Below are positions 32,249-42,300 of a DNA stretch of 64,000 nt, piece by piece. Position 1 is the first letter of the stretch. Every line of letters begins with the position of its first letter. This DNA is from Actinomycetota bacterium (GTDB taxonomy: Bacteria > Actinomycetota > Thermoleophilia > Solirubrobacterales > JACPNS01): positions 62,001 through 126,000 of the forward strand of contig JACQZY010000007.1 of NCBI GenBank assembly GCA_016213645.1, given 5' to 3'. Under the pieces are notes generated by a model. The model made no database searches. It had not been told where the DNA came from and saw nothing but the letters and a program-made list of their open reading frames with translations. The position numbers and the translations under genes are program-made.

Positions 32249-33163
32249 ATGGCCGAAACCTCTTTCGCCGTCGCATACGACGGTCCGGCCATAACCGATG
32301 GGCGAATGCCAGTGCGGGACTTGGCTCCCGCGCTCTTGGCCTTGGGCGAGTTGTTCGCGAGCGCCGGTGCTGTCGTGTATCCGGACCGCCCGCCGCTCGA
32401 CCTCAACATAGAAGCCACCCAGGAAGGATCGTTCCTGATCCAGTTAGTGCTGGAGGCAACCGGCTACGGCTGGGACCAGCTCTCAACATTTGCGAACTCG
32501 AACAGCGGAATCGCTGTGCTGTTTTTGAAGGAAATCATCATCGACGGCCGCAGCGGATTGTTCTGGCTCATCAAGCGGCTCAAGGGCAAGACTATTGTGG
32601 AGCAGTCGCTGCCGGATCATGAGGGCCGCATTACGCTGAAGGTCGATGACGACACGACGCTCACGGTGCGTTCAGAAACGCTTGAGCTTTTCCGAAATGT
32701 CACCGTGCGCAAGCAGGCCCGTCGCGTTATTGAGCCGGTCAAGCGTGAGGGCATTGACACATTCGAGATCAGGGAAGACGCTGAAGTCTCGGTTGAGATT
32801 GGAAAGTCGGATACTCTCGCGTTTGATGTGCCTGAACTTGAGGCGGTCGAACTCTTGGACGAGGAATCGGAGCTGGTGCTTCAAATAGCCGCGCCGGTGC
32901 TTGTGGGCGACACCAAGTGGCGTCTCACCGATGGCGATAGCTCTTTTACAGCGCAGATGGAGGATGAGGACTTTCTTCGGACAATCGAAGAGGGTGCCGC
33001 GTTCCGAAAGGGCGATTCGTTGCGCTGCGTGATACGAACAGTTCAATCGCAGGCGGGCGAAAAGCTTCGTACGGAGCGCCACATCGTCCGCGTAATACGC
33101 CACTTGCCGCGTCCTACGCAACTGCCCCTTGGCGGTGAAACTACGGACGAACCGAACGAATAA
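32249..33163 (+). CDS. Hypothetical protein, passenger ORF B (304 aa)
   Basis: MAETSFAVAYDGPAITDGRMPVRDLAPALLALGELFASAGAVVYPDRPPLDLNIEATQEGSFLIQLVLE...; coding-like composition, tail-to-tail overlap with transposase. Confidence 0.8.
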   Translation: MAETSFAVAYDGPAITDGRMPVRDLAPALLALGELFASAGAVVYPDRPPLDLNIEATQEGSFLIQLVLEATGYGWDQLSTFANSNSGIAVLFLKEIIIDGRSGLFWLIKRLKGKTIVEQSLPDHEGRITLKVDDDTTLTVRSETLELFRNVTVRKQARRVIEPVKREGIDTFEIREDAEVSVEIGKSDTLAFDVPELEAVELLDEESELVLQIAAPVLVGDTKWRLTDGDSSFTAQMEDEDFLRTIEEGAAFRKGDSLRCVIRTVQSQAGEKLRTERHIVRVIRHLPRPTQLPLGGETTDEPNE

Positions 33164-34085
33164 GCAACGTCTCAAACATCGCCCGCTCATCATTCCGGTG
33201 GTTGTACCGGAACGCAAACTCATCGACGTAGGACTGCAACCACTTCCAAGAAACGTGCTTGTAGTTGCCCCGGATTCCGGTCTTGAGGTTCCCGAAGAAC
33301 CCTTCGATCGTGTTCGTGTGAGTGTCGCCGTCGACGTACTCGACGGAATGGTTAATCAGACTATGGTCGAGAAACTCAAGCTCAAGCCCGCCGTAAGCGT
33401 GGAACTCGTCGGTCAGGATGATCGACTCACGCTCAACCCACTTGCGGAGCTTCTGCTTTAGACCCGACTCACGACCACCGGGAAGCACAGCGGCCCGTAC
33501 GCGCCCGCCGCGTTCGACCGCAGCAAAAATCGTGACCTTGTTTTCCTTGACCCACGTTCCAGAGTCACGCGATCCCTTGCGGTGCGCCGGGTGACCACGG
33601 CGCTTGCCGCCGTAGAGGGTTTCGTCGGCCTCAACGTCACCGGACAGTTTCTCGTCGCCCGACTCGTCCATCAGCTCGTTACGGATCAAATTGAACATGC
33701 GCCACGCGGTCTTGTACCCGACGCCGATCTCGCGTTCCAACTGCTTCGCAGGGATCCCACATCGCGTACTAGTCATGAGATAGATCGCGTAGAACCAAAG
33801 CTGCAATGACGTAGACGACTTGTGAAAGATCGTCCCGGCAGTCGGGTGAATGTGGTGGCCACAGTGATCGCACGACCAGGACGGACGCGAGGCGACCTTG
33901 TGGAACTTCCGCTCGATCTCACACTTAGGGCAATCGGCGTGCGTTCCGTCTGCCGAGTGACGCTGCATCCACAGCCATTCCAGGCAAGCCGCATCGTCTT
34001 TGAAGTCCTTCATGAACTCCATGATCGAGTAGTCGGAGTCCGATGCTTTCGACCGCTTGGGATTGTTTCTATCGACCTTCGCCAT
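33141..34085 (-). CDS. IS1595 family transposase (N-terminal zinc ribbon, ISXO2-like DDE domain)
   Basis: CPKCEIERKFHKVASRPSWSCDHCGHHIHPTAGTIFHKSSTSLQLWFYAIYLMTSTRCGIPAKQLEREIGVGYKTAWRM...DVEADETLYGGKRRG...VDGDTHTNTIEGFFGNLKTGIRGNYKHVS. Confidence 0.95.
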   Translation of the reverse strand: MAKVDRNNPKRSKASDSDYSIMEFMKDFKDDAACLEWLWMQRHSADGTHADCPKCEIERKFHKVASRPSWSCDHCGHHIHPTAGTIFHKSSTSLQLWFYAIYLMTSTRCGIPAKQLEREIGVGYKTAWRMFNLIRNELMDESGDEKLSGDVEADETLYGGKRRGHPAHRKGSRDSGTWVKENKVTIFAAVERGGRVRAAVLPGGRESGLKQKLRKWVERESIILTDEFHAYGGLELEFLDHSLINHSVEYVDGDTHTNTIEGFFGNLKTGIRGNYKHVSWKWLQSYVDEFAFRYNHRNDERAMFETLLIRSVRP

Positions 34086-34327
34086 TAGGAGTCACCTTGC
34101 GTTTTCTTCTCAAGCTCGTCAATTGCCTTCGCAAGCTCGACAAGTGCGTCGTGGTGGACGCGAGCAAGTTGGATGACGACGCGGATCTGCTCGCTGGCCA
34201 GTGGGTCCGTCACGTTCTGCTCAACTCCGGTCGCGATCTCCCGATAAATCGCAGCTAAGCGAGGATCATCAAACCAAGTCTCTGCCGCAAGGAAGTCGGT
34301 TACTCGTTGTTCATGTGTTCGCTTCAT
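34085..34327 (-). CDS. Small hypothetical protein (80 aa) translationally coupled to transposase
   Basis: Stop and transposase start overlap as TAATG; MKRTHEQRVTDFLAAETWFDDPRLAAIYREIATGVEQNVTD... Confidence 0.7.
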   Translation of the reverse strand: MKRTHEQRVTDFLAAETWFDDPRLAAIYREIATGVEQNVTDPLASEQIRVVIQLARVHHDALVELAKAIDELEKKTQGDS

Positions 34328-34345
34328 GAAATGCAGTATAACAGC

Positions 34346-34372
34346 TTTACCTACCGTAAGGGGATAAGTGCC
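34346..34372 (-). repeat. Right terminal inverted repeat
   Basis: tttacctaccgtaaggggataagtgcc. Confidence 0.95.
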
Positions 34373-34470
34373 TGTGATATGTCTATTTGTTAAATCATGA
34401 AATACACCTCACTGGTCCGTCCTCCATTTTGACCATGCAAAACGAAAATCAAGCGGATTCTTGCGCCAGG

Positions 34471-34502
34471 CAGGCGAGCGGGCGGGCAGGCGAGCGGGCG
34501 GG
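34471..34502. repeat. Perfect 16-bp tandem duplication, G-rich
   Basis: caggcgagcgggcggg x2 followed by cgggcg. Confidence 0.9.
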
Positions 34503-34611
34503 CGGGCGCACCTGCAGGCTCGCACAGCGAGAATCGGACCGGCACGGAGCGAATCCGGCGGAGCCCGGCGTTGGTCGACTTCCTGAACTGGTGATTGGCT
34601 GAACTGGTCGA

Positions 34612-35691
34612 CTAGATCGCGACTCGCGCGTGGCTGTCGGCGCCGTGCTTGGCGGCGCCGTCCGCTTCTGAAATTTCCCGCGTGCACACACGGTCGCGGC
34701 CGCTGTTCTTCGCGTCGTAAAGCGCGGCGTCGGCCGCAGCGAATACCCGGTCATAGTCGAATATCCCGCCGTAACCGGAGGAGCTGACGCCGAAGCTCAT
34801 CGTCACGTCGACCCCTCCGCGCTTGGCGCTGCCGACCGCCTCATGCAGAGTCTTCGCGAACTCTTCGGCCTCGCGAAGATCCGCTCCGGGCAGCAGCAGC
34901 AGAAACTCCTCGCCGCCGATTCGGTAGGCCAGATCGAACGCCCGAAGCTCTTTGCGCAGCAAGTACGCGAGATCCTTGAGCACCGCGTCGCCGACCGCGT
35001 GTCCGTGCGTGTCGTTGATGTCCTTGAAGAAGTCGATGTCCCCGACGATCACGCCGACCGGTTCCGCCGTGACCGCCGATCGTTGCGCCAGCTCGTTGGT
35101 GCGGTTACGCAGCGCGTGCCGGTTCAAGAGGCCCGTAAGTGGGTCTATCACCGCTTCGCTTCGGTGTTCGACGTCCGACTGCATCAGCGCCGTCGAAAGG
35201 ATCGCGCAGGCGACCAGCATCGCGATCGGCGCCAACAGCAAAGTGGGGTTGTCGATCACGCCGGCTGCGTCAACCCCCAGGCACACCGCCGTCATCATCA
35301 CCACAACGAATCCGACGCCAAGCACGACGCCGCGCACTGAAAACCGTGCGCTCAGTGTCACCAGTGGCACAACAAACCACGCAAGCGCCGGCGAGCGCGG
35401 CCCGCCGGTCAGCGCAACACTGGCGGCGATCATGATTTCCGATGCCGCCCAGCCGGCGAACAGATAGTTTTCCGGTTTCGCCGATCCCTCGGTGTGGTTG
35501 CCGGCGATCTTGAAGAACGCGCCGGCGATCGCAAGCGGCACGAGCGTCCACCATCCCATCCATGGGCCCGCAAGTATGAGACAAACTCCGAGAACCCCCA
35601 GCGCGGTTAGACGCAAAGGCTGGATGCGCCGATCCATATCGAGCATCCGTTCTCGGTCCATCCCGTCCCGGATCAACCAAGATTCCGCCAT
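34612..35691 (-). CDS. GGDEF domain diguanylate cyclase with N-terminal TM region
   Basis: DPLTGLLNRHAL; GDIDFFKDINDTHGHAVGDAVLKDLAYLLRKELRAFDLAYRIGGEEFLLLLPG. Confidence 0.93.
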   Translation of the reverse strand: MAESWLIRDGMDRERMLDMDRRIQPLRLTALGVLGVCLILAGPWMGWWTLVPLAIAGAFFKIAGNHTEGSAKPENYLFAGWAASEIMIAASVALTGGPRSPALAWFVVPLVTLSARFSVRGVVLGVGFVVVMMTAVCLGVDAAGVIDNPTLLLAPIAMLVACAILSTALMQSDVEHRSEAVIDPLTGLLNRHALRNRTNELAQRSAVTAEPVGVIVGDIDFFKDINDTHGHAVGDAVLKDLAYLLRKELRAFDLAYRIGGEEFLLLLPGADLREAEEFAKTLHEAVGSAKRGGVDVTMSFGVSSSGYGGIFDYDRVFAAADAALYDAKNSGRDRVCTREISEADGAAKHGADSHARVAI

Positions 35692-35963
35692 TTCATGTCT
35701 TAATCGGCAATACCACGGCGTTTATTTATGGGTGAAATGGAATTTGGACGCGATTATTCCGCCCCGAATAGCGTCCAGTCACACGGTCTTGCGCTTGACG
35801 TGTGCAACTACACACATCCCGGCAGTACCGCCGAAAACGTCCCCAGAACGAACTGCGACCGCCCCGCTCCACGGGACGGCCTGCGTTCGAACAACCTGCC
35901 TCTAGGCCGGAACGGCGCGACCCCGCCTGCGCGCGGGGCCGCTGCCAGTCCGTAACCTCGCGG

Positions 35964-36371
35964 CTATTGCGCGAGACTCTTTATGTACTCCGTGATCTGC
36001 TCGATGTCGGCGTCTTTGAACTTGCCCTTGTACTGAGCCATCACAGCCGGCGGAGTGGTGAGCGTTTCCTTGATGTAGGCCTCGTCAACCTTGCCGCCGC
36101 GCTTGCCGGTGGCGCCATACAGACCCTTCCAGGTCGGACCGGCGCCGGCGCCGCCGGTTGTCGAGTGACACGACGTGCAGGTGTTGGATCCCGCCAGCGC
36201 CTTGCCCTTTTCGGCCTGCGCCTTGTCGAACTCAACCGCCACACCGCCACCGCCGCCACCGGCCGGCTCGTCACTGGACCAGGGGTTGATCCAGAGCACT
36301 GCGCCGATGATCAGCAAAACTACTGCGAGGTCGATCGCGACCCATTTCATTGCCGAGGGCTTCAAATTCAT
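35964..36371 (-). CDS. Membrane-anchored monohaem c-type cytochrome
   Basis: MNLKPSAMKWVAIDLAVVLLIIGAVLWI TM anchor, CTSCH haem motif, distal Met in TTPPAVMAQY. Confidence 0.88.
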   Translation of the reverse strand: MNLKPSAMKWVAIDLAVVLLIIGAVLWINPWSSDEPAGGGGGGVAVEFDKAQAEKGKALAGSNTCTSCHSTTGGAGAGPTWKGLYGATGKRGGKVDEAYIKETLTTPPAVMAQYKGKFKDADIEQITEYIKSLAQ

Positions 36372-37024
36372 GACATCACCCGCTTGTAGGTGCGCATCGA
36401 CTGGAACGGGCGCACGAAGTAGTTGAACGGATACGTCCACATGTGCACGAGCTTCGTGAACGGGAAGTAGGCGAACAGCAGCAACGCCGCCGAAATGTGC
36501 ACCTTTGAGAGCACCGGCAGACCGCTCATGCCGGCCGTGTCAGGTGAGAAGGTCCAGTACAGGCTCTTGACCCACGGACCGACAACGCCCGAGAGACCGA
36601 ACGACTTGTCCGCGATCACCGGGTAGATGCCACAACAGGCGATCGTGATCAACAGAATCAGAACGACGTAGTCGTCGGTCTGGCTCATCGCGCGCATCTC
36701 GGGAACAACGATGCGGCGGATCAAGGCCAACGCAAAGCCGTAAATCACGAAGATCCCGGCGATCAAACCAATCCAGTGGAATAGATCGATCAGGTTGCTG
36801 CCGCTGGCTACGAGTGAGCCAATCAGCCCGAGCAGGTGGGCGGCAAACAGCGTAATGATGCCCCAGTGAAAGCAAAGTGCCGCAATGCCCATCGACTGAC
36901 GCTCGATGAAGCCGCTTGCCCGCGTCGTGAAAGTGAAGCCGCCCCGAATGCGCCTGATAACCGGCACCGCGAGGAACAGCGTCAGCGCGATGTATGGAAG
37001 CACCGCGAAGAGGAACTCGTTCAT
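36368..37024 (-). CDS. narI: Respiratory nitrate reductase gamma subunit (or nitrite oxidoreductase homologue)
   Basis: Five hydrophobic segments; position in narGHJI; overlaps the cytochrome gene by 4 bp. Confidence 0.88.
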   Translation of the reverse strand: MNEFLFAVLPYIALTLFLAVPVIRRIRGGFTFTTRASGFIERQSMGIAALCFHWGIITLFAAHLLGLIGSLVASGSNLIDLFHWIGLIAGIFVIYGFALALIRRIVVPEMRAMSQTDDYVVLILLITIACCGIYPVIADKSFGLSGVVGPWVKSLYWTFSPDTAGMSGLPVLSKVHISAALLLFAYFPFTKLVHMWTYPFNYFVRPFQSMRTYKRVMS

Positions 37025-37719
37025 TGGTTTCCTACCCCCTCGAGTTGGATCAGTTCGGATTTTGCGCCCTGACCCCTAGGCTCGGGTTCGGGCATGTTGC
37101 CGGCCTCGTGACGCAGGCACGCGGTGAGTGCTTCGGCAAGGTGGAAGTACGGCGTTTCCTCGGTCTCGAGCTTCTGAGCGAAGAGGCGAACTCCCGGCCA
37201 GACCATGCGCTCGATGAAACGCTTGCGCAGTTTGTCGTCCTCGCCCTGAGCTCCCGCCGTGAGCGCGAGGAACTCGATGATCGCCGGCAGGAAATCAGGC
37301 AACTCCTGGCCGATCTGCAGGCCGAAGTGCCTGAAGATGTTTCCGATCTCGAGCATGTACTGATTGCGGTCCGACACGCCGGCCGACGCGCAAGTCGACG
37401 GCTCGTCGAACTGATAGCTGCCCATGTAGAGCGGGCAGCGCGGGTTTAGCTCCAGCAGTGCCAGATATTCATCGGTCGTGACCGATCCGAATCCGACGCG
37501 GAACTCGCGCAAATGCGCGGCAAGCTCCGGGTCGATCAATTGCGCGTCCTCGATCAGGTCGCGCGAGGCCTCGTCCGACAGCGTCACCGGGTCGATCTCC
37601 TCTGGGTACAAGAACCACTCGGAGATCATCCGGTAGACCGAGACAAGCGCCTCGGTCTCCGTGCCGTCGAACGAATCGGACACAGCCGGCGAGCTGAATG
37701 TCGCCGTGGCTGGGTTCAT
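37021..37719 (-). CDS. narJ: Nitrate reductase molybdenum cofactor assembly chaperone
   Basis: TorD/NarJ-like all-helical protein (MISEWFLYPEE..., DFLPAIIEFLAL) between narH and narI. Confidence 0.85.
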   Translation of the reverse strand: MNPATATFSSPAVSDSFDGTETEALVSVYRMISEWFLYPEEIDPVTLSDEASRDLIEDAQLIDPELAAHLREFRVGFGSVTTDEYLALLELNPRCPLYMGSYQFDEPSTCASAGVSDRNQYMLEIGNIFRHFGLQIGQELPDFLPAIIEFLALTAGAQGEDDKLRKRFIERMVWPGVRLFAQKLETEETPYFHLAEALTACLRHEAGNMPEPEPRGQGAKSELIQLEGVGNQ

Positions 37720-39308
37720 CGCGCACCCCCGGTCTTGGACGGGTCGACGTCTACCACGTAGCCGTTGGTGCGGCTCGGGTAAGCGTCACGGTGCGGGTTG
37801 ACATGGAACTTCTCGCGGCGCTTGAGCGGCGCATCGGTAGCCATGTCGTCGAAGCCCATGAAACCGCGTTCGATGAACGGGTCGGCGGCGGCGTCCTCGC
37901 GACGCGTCGTCGGGAGCACGAAGCGCTCCTTCAGGAAGCCCAGCGAGAAGAGACGGAACATGTGATCCGCGTCCTTCTTCGTGAGGCCGACTTCTTCTAG
38001 CACCTTCAGGTTCTCAACTCCGTCGACCTGCTCGGAGCGCTTGTACTGACGCAGCGCGAGCTGGCGCTTGAGCGCGACCTTGACCGGCTCCTCGTTGCCC
38101 GCGGCGAACATCGCCGACAGGTACTTGAGCGGAATGCGGAACTCGTCCAGCGCCGGAATCCACTCACCGTCGGAACCCCAGACGCCCTTTTCGTCGAGCA
38201 TCGTGATCATCGGGCTCTCCGGCGGCACGTAGAACAGTGACGGCAACGTGCGGAACTCCGGATGCAGCGGCAACGCGACGTTCCAGTCGACCACCATCTT
38301 GTAAACCGGCGACTTGCGCGCGGAGTCCATCCAGTCGTCGCTGATGCCCTGTTCGCGGGCGGCCGCGATGACCTCGGGGTCGTTGGGGTCGAGGATCAGG
38401 CTGCGCTGAGCTTCGACCAGCTGGTCCTCCGGAACCGACGCGACTTCCGCGACGCGGTCCAGGTCGTAGAGCAGCGGACCCATGTAACGGATACGGCCCG
38501 GGCAAGAGTGGAAGCAGGCCGGCGGTTGGCCGGTCTCCACGCGCGGGTAACAGAGAATGCACTTCTCCATCTTGCCGGTGCGCCAGTTGTAGTAGGTCTT
38601 CTTGTAGGGGCACGAGGTGATGCAGTAACGCCATGCGCGGCAGACGTCCTGGTCGATCAGGACGATGCCGTCCTCCTCGCGCTTGTAGGCGGCGCCACTC
38701 GGGCAGGCGCCAGCGCAACCGGGGTTTAAGCAGTGGTTGCAGATACGCGGCAGGTAGAAGTAGAACACCTTTTCGTAGGACAGCAGCGCGTCGCGCTCCG
38801 CGTCCGAGATGTTCTTGAAGTTGACATCCTTCTTACCCGTGACATGCGTACCGGCAGCGTTGTCCTCCCAGTTGACGCCCCACGTGATCTCGATGTCTTC
38901 CTCGCCGGTGATCAGCGACTTCGGCCGTCCGATCGGCTGCTGCTTCTTCTTTTCGGGCGAGTGCAGGTCTTCGTACGTGAAGGTGAACGGCCCCTTGCCG
39001 GAGTAGTCCTCCAACTGCGGCATCACCGGGTTGTAGAAGAGGTTGGCCATCGCGCCGAGACGCGTGCGGGCGCGCAGCTTTAGTGGCTTGCGCTTGTTGC
39101 CCGTGGTCTCCCAGCCACCCTTGTACTTGTCCTGGTTCTCCCATTCCTTCGGGAAGCCGATACCTGGCTTGGTCTCGACGTTGTTCCACCACATGTACTC
39201 CGCGCCTTCGCGGTTGGTCCATACGTTCTTACATGCAATCGTGCAGGTGTTGCAACCAAGGCACTTGTCGAGGTTGAACACCATCGCTATCTGTCGTCCG
39301 ATTCTCAT
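37716..39308 (-). CDS. narH: Nitrate reductase beta subunit, Fe-S protein
   Basis: MVFNLDKCLGCNTCTIACKNVWTNREG; RICNHCLNPGCAGACPSGAAYKREEDGIVLIDQDVCRAWRYCITSCPYKK. Confidence 0.95.
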   Translation of the reverse strand: MRIGRQIAMVFNLDKCLGCNTCTIACKNVWTNREGAEYMWWNNVETKPGIGFPKEWENQDKYKGGWETTGNKRKPLKLRARTRLGAMANLFYNPVMPQLEDYSGKGPFTFTYEDLHSPEKKKQQPIGRPKSLITGEEDIEITWGVNWEDNAAGTHVTGKKDVNFKNISDAERDALLSYEKVFYFYLPRICNHCLNPGCAGACPSGAAYKREEDGIVLIDQDVCRAWRYCITSCPYKKTYYNWRTGKMEKCILCYPRVETGQPPACFHSCPGRIRYMGPLLYDLDRVAEVASVPEDQLVEAQRSLILDPNDPEVIAAAREQGISDDWMDSARKSPVYKMVVDWNVALPLHPEFRTLPSLFYVPPESPMITMLDEKGVWGSDGEWIPALDEFRIPLKYLSAMFAAGNEEPVKVALKRQLALRQYKRSEQVDGVENLKVLEEVGLTKKDADHMFRLFSLGFLKERFVLPTTRREDAAADPFIERGFMGFDDMATDAPLKRREKFHVNPHRDAYPSRTNGYVVDVDPSKTGGAR

Positions 39309-39328
39309 GGTTTCTCCTCACCTCCCCT

Positions 39329-42300
39329 TCAGGAGTTCAGTTCCTTGAGTTGCTCTTCACGGTAAATGACCTTGCCGTCCGGCTCCAGCGGCATCTTGCG
39401 CACGGCGATCGCCATGTCGCGCTCCGCGGGGCTGGTGCCCCAGTAGTTGATGCCGTAACTGAACTGGGCATAACCACCGGGCATGAATGACGGGTTCATC
39501 TGGATGCGTGTCGGCGCGTTGTTGTTGCCTCCACGCAGGTCCTTCAGTCCCCGCTCGCGGGCCAGCTTGCTGAACGGAACGTTCAGCGTGCGTTCCGACA
39601 TGTGGTACATGACCACCGTGTCGCGCGAGACCTGCTGACTGACCGCGGCACGAGCCACGACGATGCCGGTCTCGCTGTAGGCCTCGATCCAGTCGTTGTC
39701 CTTGACGTCGATCTCGTCGGCGTCCTTCGGGTTGATCCAAATCACCTGGCCGCCGCGGAACATCCGCTGCATCCAGAGGTTGTCCCAGAAGTTCGAGTGG
39801 ATCGACCACTTGCCGTGAGGCGTAAGGAAACGGAAGATCTTCGAGTCCTTGCTCACCTTCGAAGTATCAAGCACGCCGGTCATCGTGGTGTCGATCGGCG
39901 GCTTGTACACCGGTAGCGCCTCGCCAAGGTCTTGGTAGACCTGGTGGTCGTGGTAGAGGTCGATGCGGCCCGAAAGCGTGCGCCACGGCACGTCGTGCTC
40001 CACGTTGACCGTCCACGGCGAGTAGGTGCGTCCAGGAGGTTCGAGTCCTGACCAGTGTGGAGAGGTGAGCACGCGGCGGGGCTGCGCAATTAGGTCGTCG
40101 TATCGGAACGCGTGGTCGCGCTCGCCCTCGACGATATGCGCAAGCTCCAGGCCGGTGCGCTTCTCCAGCGCCTTCCAGGCGTCGTACGCGGATTCTCCGT
40201 TGGTCTCGGGCGAGATCTGCAGGATCGTCTCGGCGACGTGGATGTCTTTCTCCAGTGTCGGACAGCCGTTTTCGGCCATGCCGATGCGGTGGTCCGTCTT
40301 GAGGTTCTCGTAGATCTCGGTGATGTCGTAGTTGATGCCCTTGACGCCGTAGTTCTTGTTGGCGTTTGGACCGAACGACGTGTACTTCTCGTGCGTGCGC
40401 TTGTACTCGCGCTCGACCACCTGAATCCTCGGCATGGTTTTGCCGGGGATCATCTCGACGTCGTCGTACTTCCAGTCCTTGATCGAACCCCAGGGCTGGG
40501 CGTACTCGTCCGGCGAGTCGGTCGCCAGCGGCGTCAGCACGAGGTCGCGGATCTTGTCCGGGAAGTGATTCTCGGCGAGCTGGCTGAACTTCTCGGCGAT
40601 CAGCTTGAACGCGTCCCAGTCCGACTTGGTCTCCCAGGCCGGATCGTGCGCTGCGCTGAACGGGTGGATGAACGTGTGCAGGTCGGTGACCGTGATGTCC
40701 GTCTTCTCATACCAGTGCGCCGCGGGCAGCAGCACGTCGGAGTAGTTGGACGTGGAGATCATGCGCAACTCGACGTTGATCAGCAGGTCGAGCTTGCCCT
40801 CGGGCACAGCCTCGCCGTCACGCCACTCGATCTCCTTGATCATGCCCTCCGCGGCGTCCGGCTCGGCCGACACGTTGTGGTGCGTGCCGAGCAGGTGGCG
40901 CAGCGCGAGCATGTGACCGCGCATTGAAGTTCCGATCAAGTTGCCTCGCCAAACCATCAGCGCGCGCGGGAAGTTCGCCGGGTCGTCCGGGTCTTCGATC
41001 GCGAAGCGCAACTCGCCACTCTTGAGCTTCTCGACCACGTACTGCTCGATCTGCTCGTCGGTGGTGGCGCCAGACGCCTCGGCGTCCTTGATGATTTCAA
41101 GCGGGTTCTTGTTCAGCGCGGGCTGGAACGGCAGCCATCCGTTACGCACGGCGACGGCGTTCATGTCTGCCGAGTGGTTGTACTTCGGCATCTCCTTCGC
41201 CCACGGAACCATGATCGGGTCCAGCTTCATACCGTCGTAGCGCCACTGGTCTGTGTGGAAGTACCAGTAAGACGTGCTGTTGGCCACACGCGCCGGCTGA
41301 TGCCAGTCGCGCGCGATGCCGAGCGTGCCGACGACGGCGGCGACGTTGCGGATCTTCTCGGTGCCGACGTAGTGGCACCAGCCACCTCCGTTGACGCCGT
41401 GACAACCGGTCAGCGCGCCGAGCAGTACGCCGAAGCGCTGGTAGAGGTCGCTGTGGTACCAGTGCGTTGCGCCCGGTCCCGCGATGATCAGCGACTTGCC
41501 GTTCGTCTTTTCGGCGTTCTCGGCCCACTCGCGGCCGATGCGGATCGCTACGTCACGCGAAATGCCGGTCTCCTGCTCTTGCCAGGCCGGCGTGTAAGTC
41601 TGCGACGCGTCGTCGTAGTCGGTCGGGTATTCGCCGCCGAGACCGCGATCCACGCCCATGTGGGCGCAAAGCAGGTCGAAGCCGGTGGTGACCAGCATCT
41701 CTTGACCGTCGGAGCCGATGATCTTCTTGACCGGAACCTCGCGCGAGGTCTCGCCGACCGTCGCGTTGGGATCGCTCTTGCCGACGTCCACTGAGAACGT
41801 GCCGGTGAAGTCCGGGAAGGTGCAGAGCTCGCGTGAGTCTTCCATGCCCAGCAGCGACAGCGCCGGCTCGAATTCCACGCCGGTGTCGGAGTCTTTGTGC
41901 TCCAGGTTCCACTTGCCGCTGTGCTCCTCTTCCCAGCGGAAGCCGAGCGTGCCGTTGGGCAGGCGGGTCTGGCCCTCGGTGTCCATCTCGACGAGCTTCC
42001 ACTCGGCGTTCTCTGTGTCGGCGCGACCGGGTAGGTCGGCGGCGCGCACGAGGCGGCCGGGGACGTACTTGTCGCCACGCTTCTCAAGCTGCAGCAGGAA
42101 GGGCAGGCTGGTGTACTTCTTGACGTAGTCCTGGAAGTACGGAACCTGACGGTCGATGAAGAACTCCTTCAGCACGACGTGGTTCATCGCGGCCAGGAAT
42201 GCCGCATCGGTGCCGGCCTTCAACTGAATCCAGGTGTCGGAGAACTTCGTGATGTCGCTGTAGTTCGGACTCATCACGACGACCTTGCCGCCCTTGTACT

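Larger units (their letters stand above)
31580..34372. mobile_element. Complete IS1595-family-like insertion sequence with passenger genes
   Basis: Left end ggcgcttatccccttacggtaggtaaa (31580-31606); right end is its reverse complement with one mismatch (34346-34372); flanked by perfect 8-bp repeats TGTGATAT at 31572-31579 and 34373-34380; encodes IS1595-type transposase. Confidence 0.93.

Noticed and set aside
35915-35950. GC-rich hairpin (ccccgc…gcgggg) after the cytochrome c gene
   Set aside because: Short stem and no T-run; too weak to call a terminator
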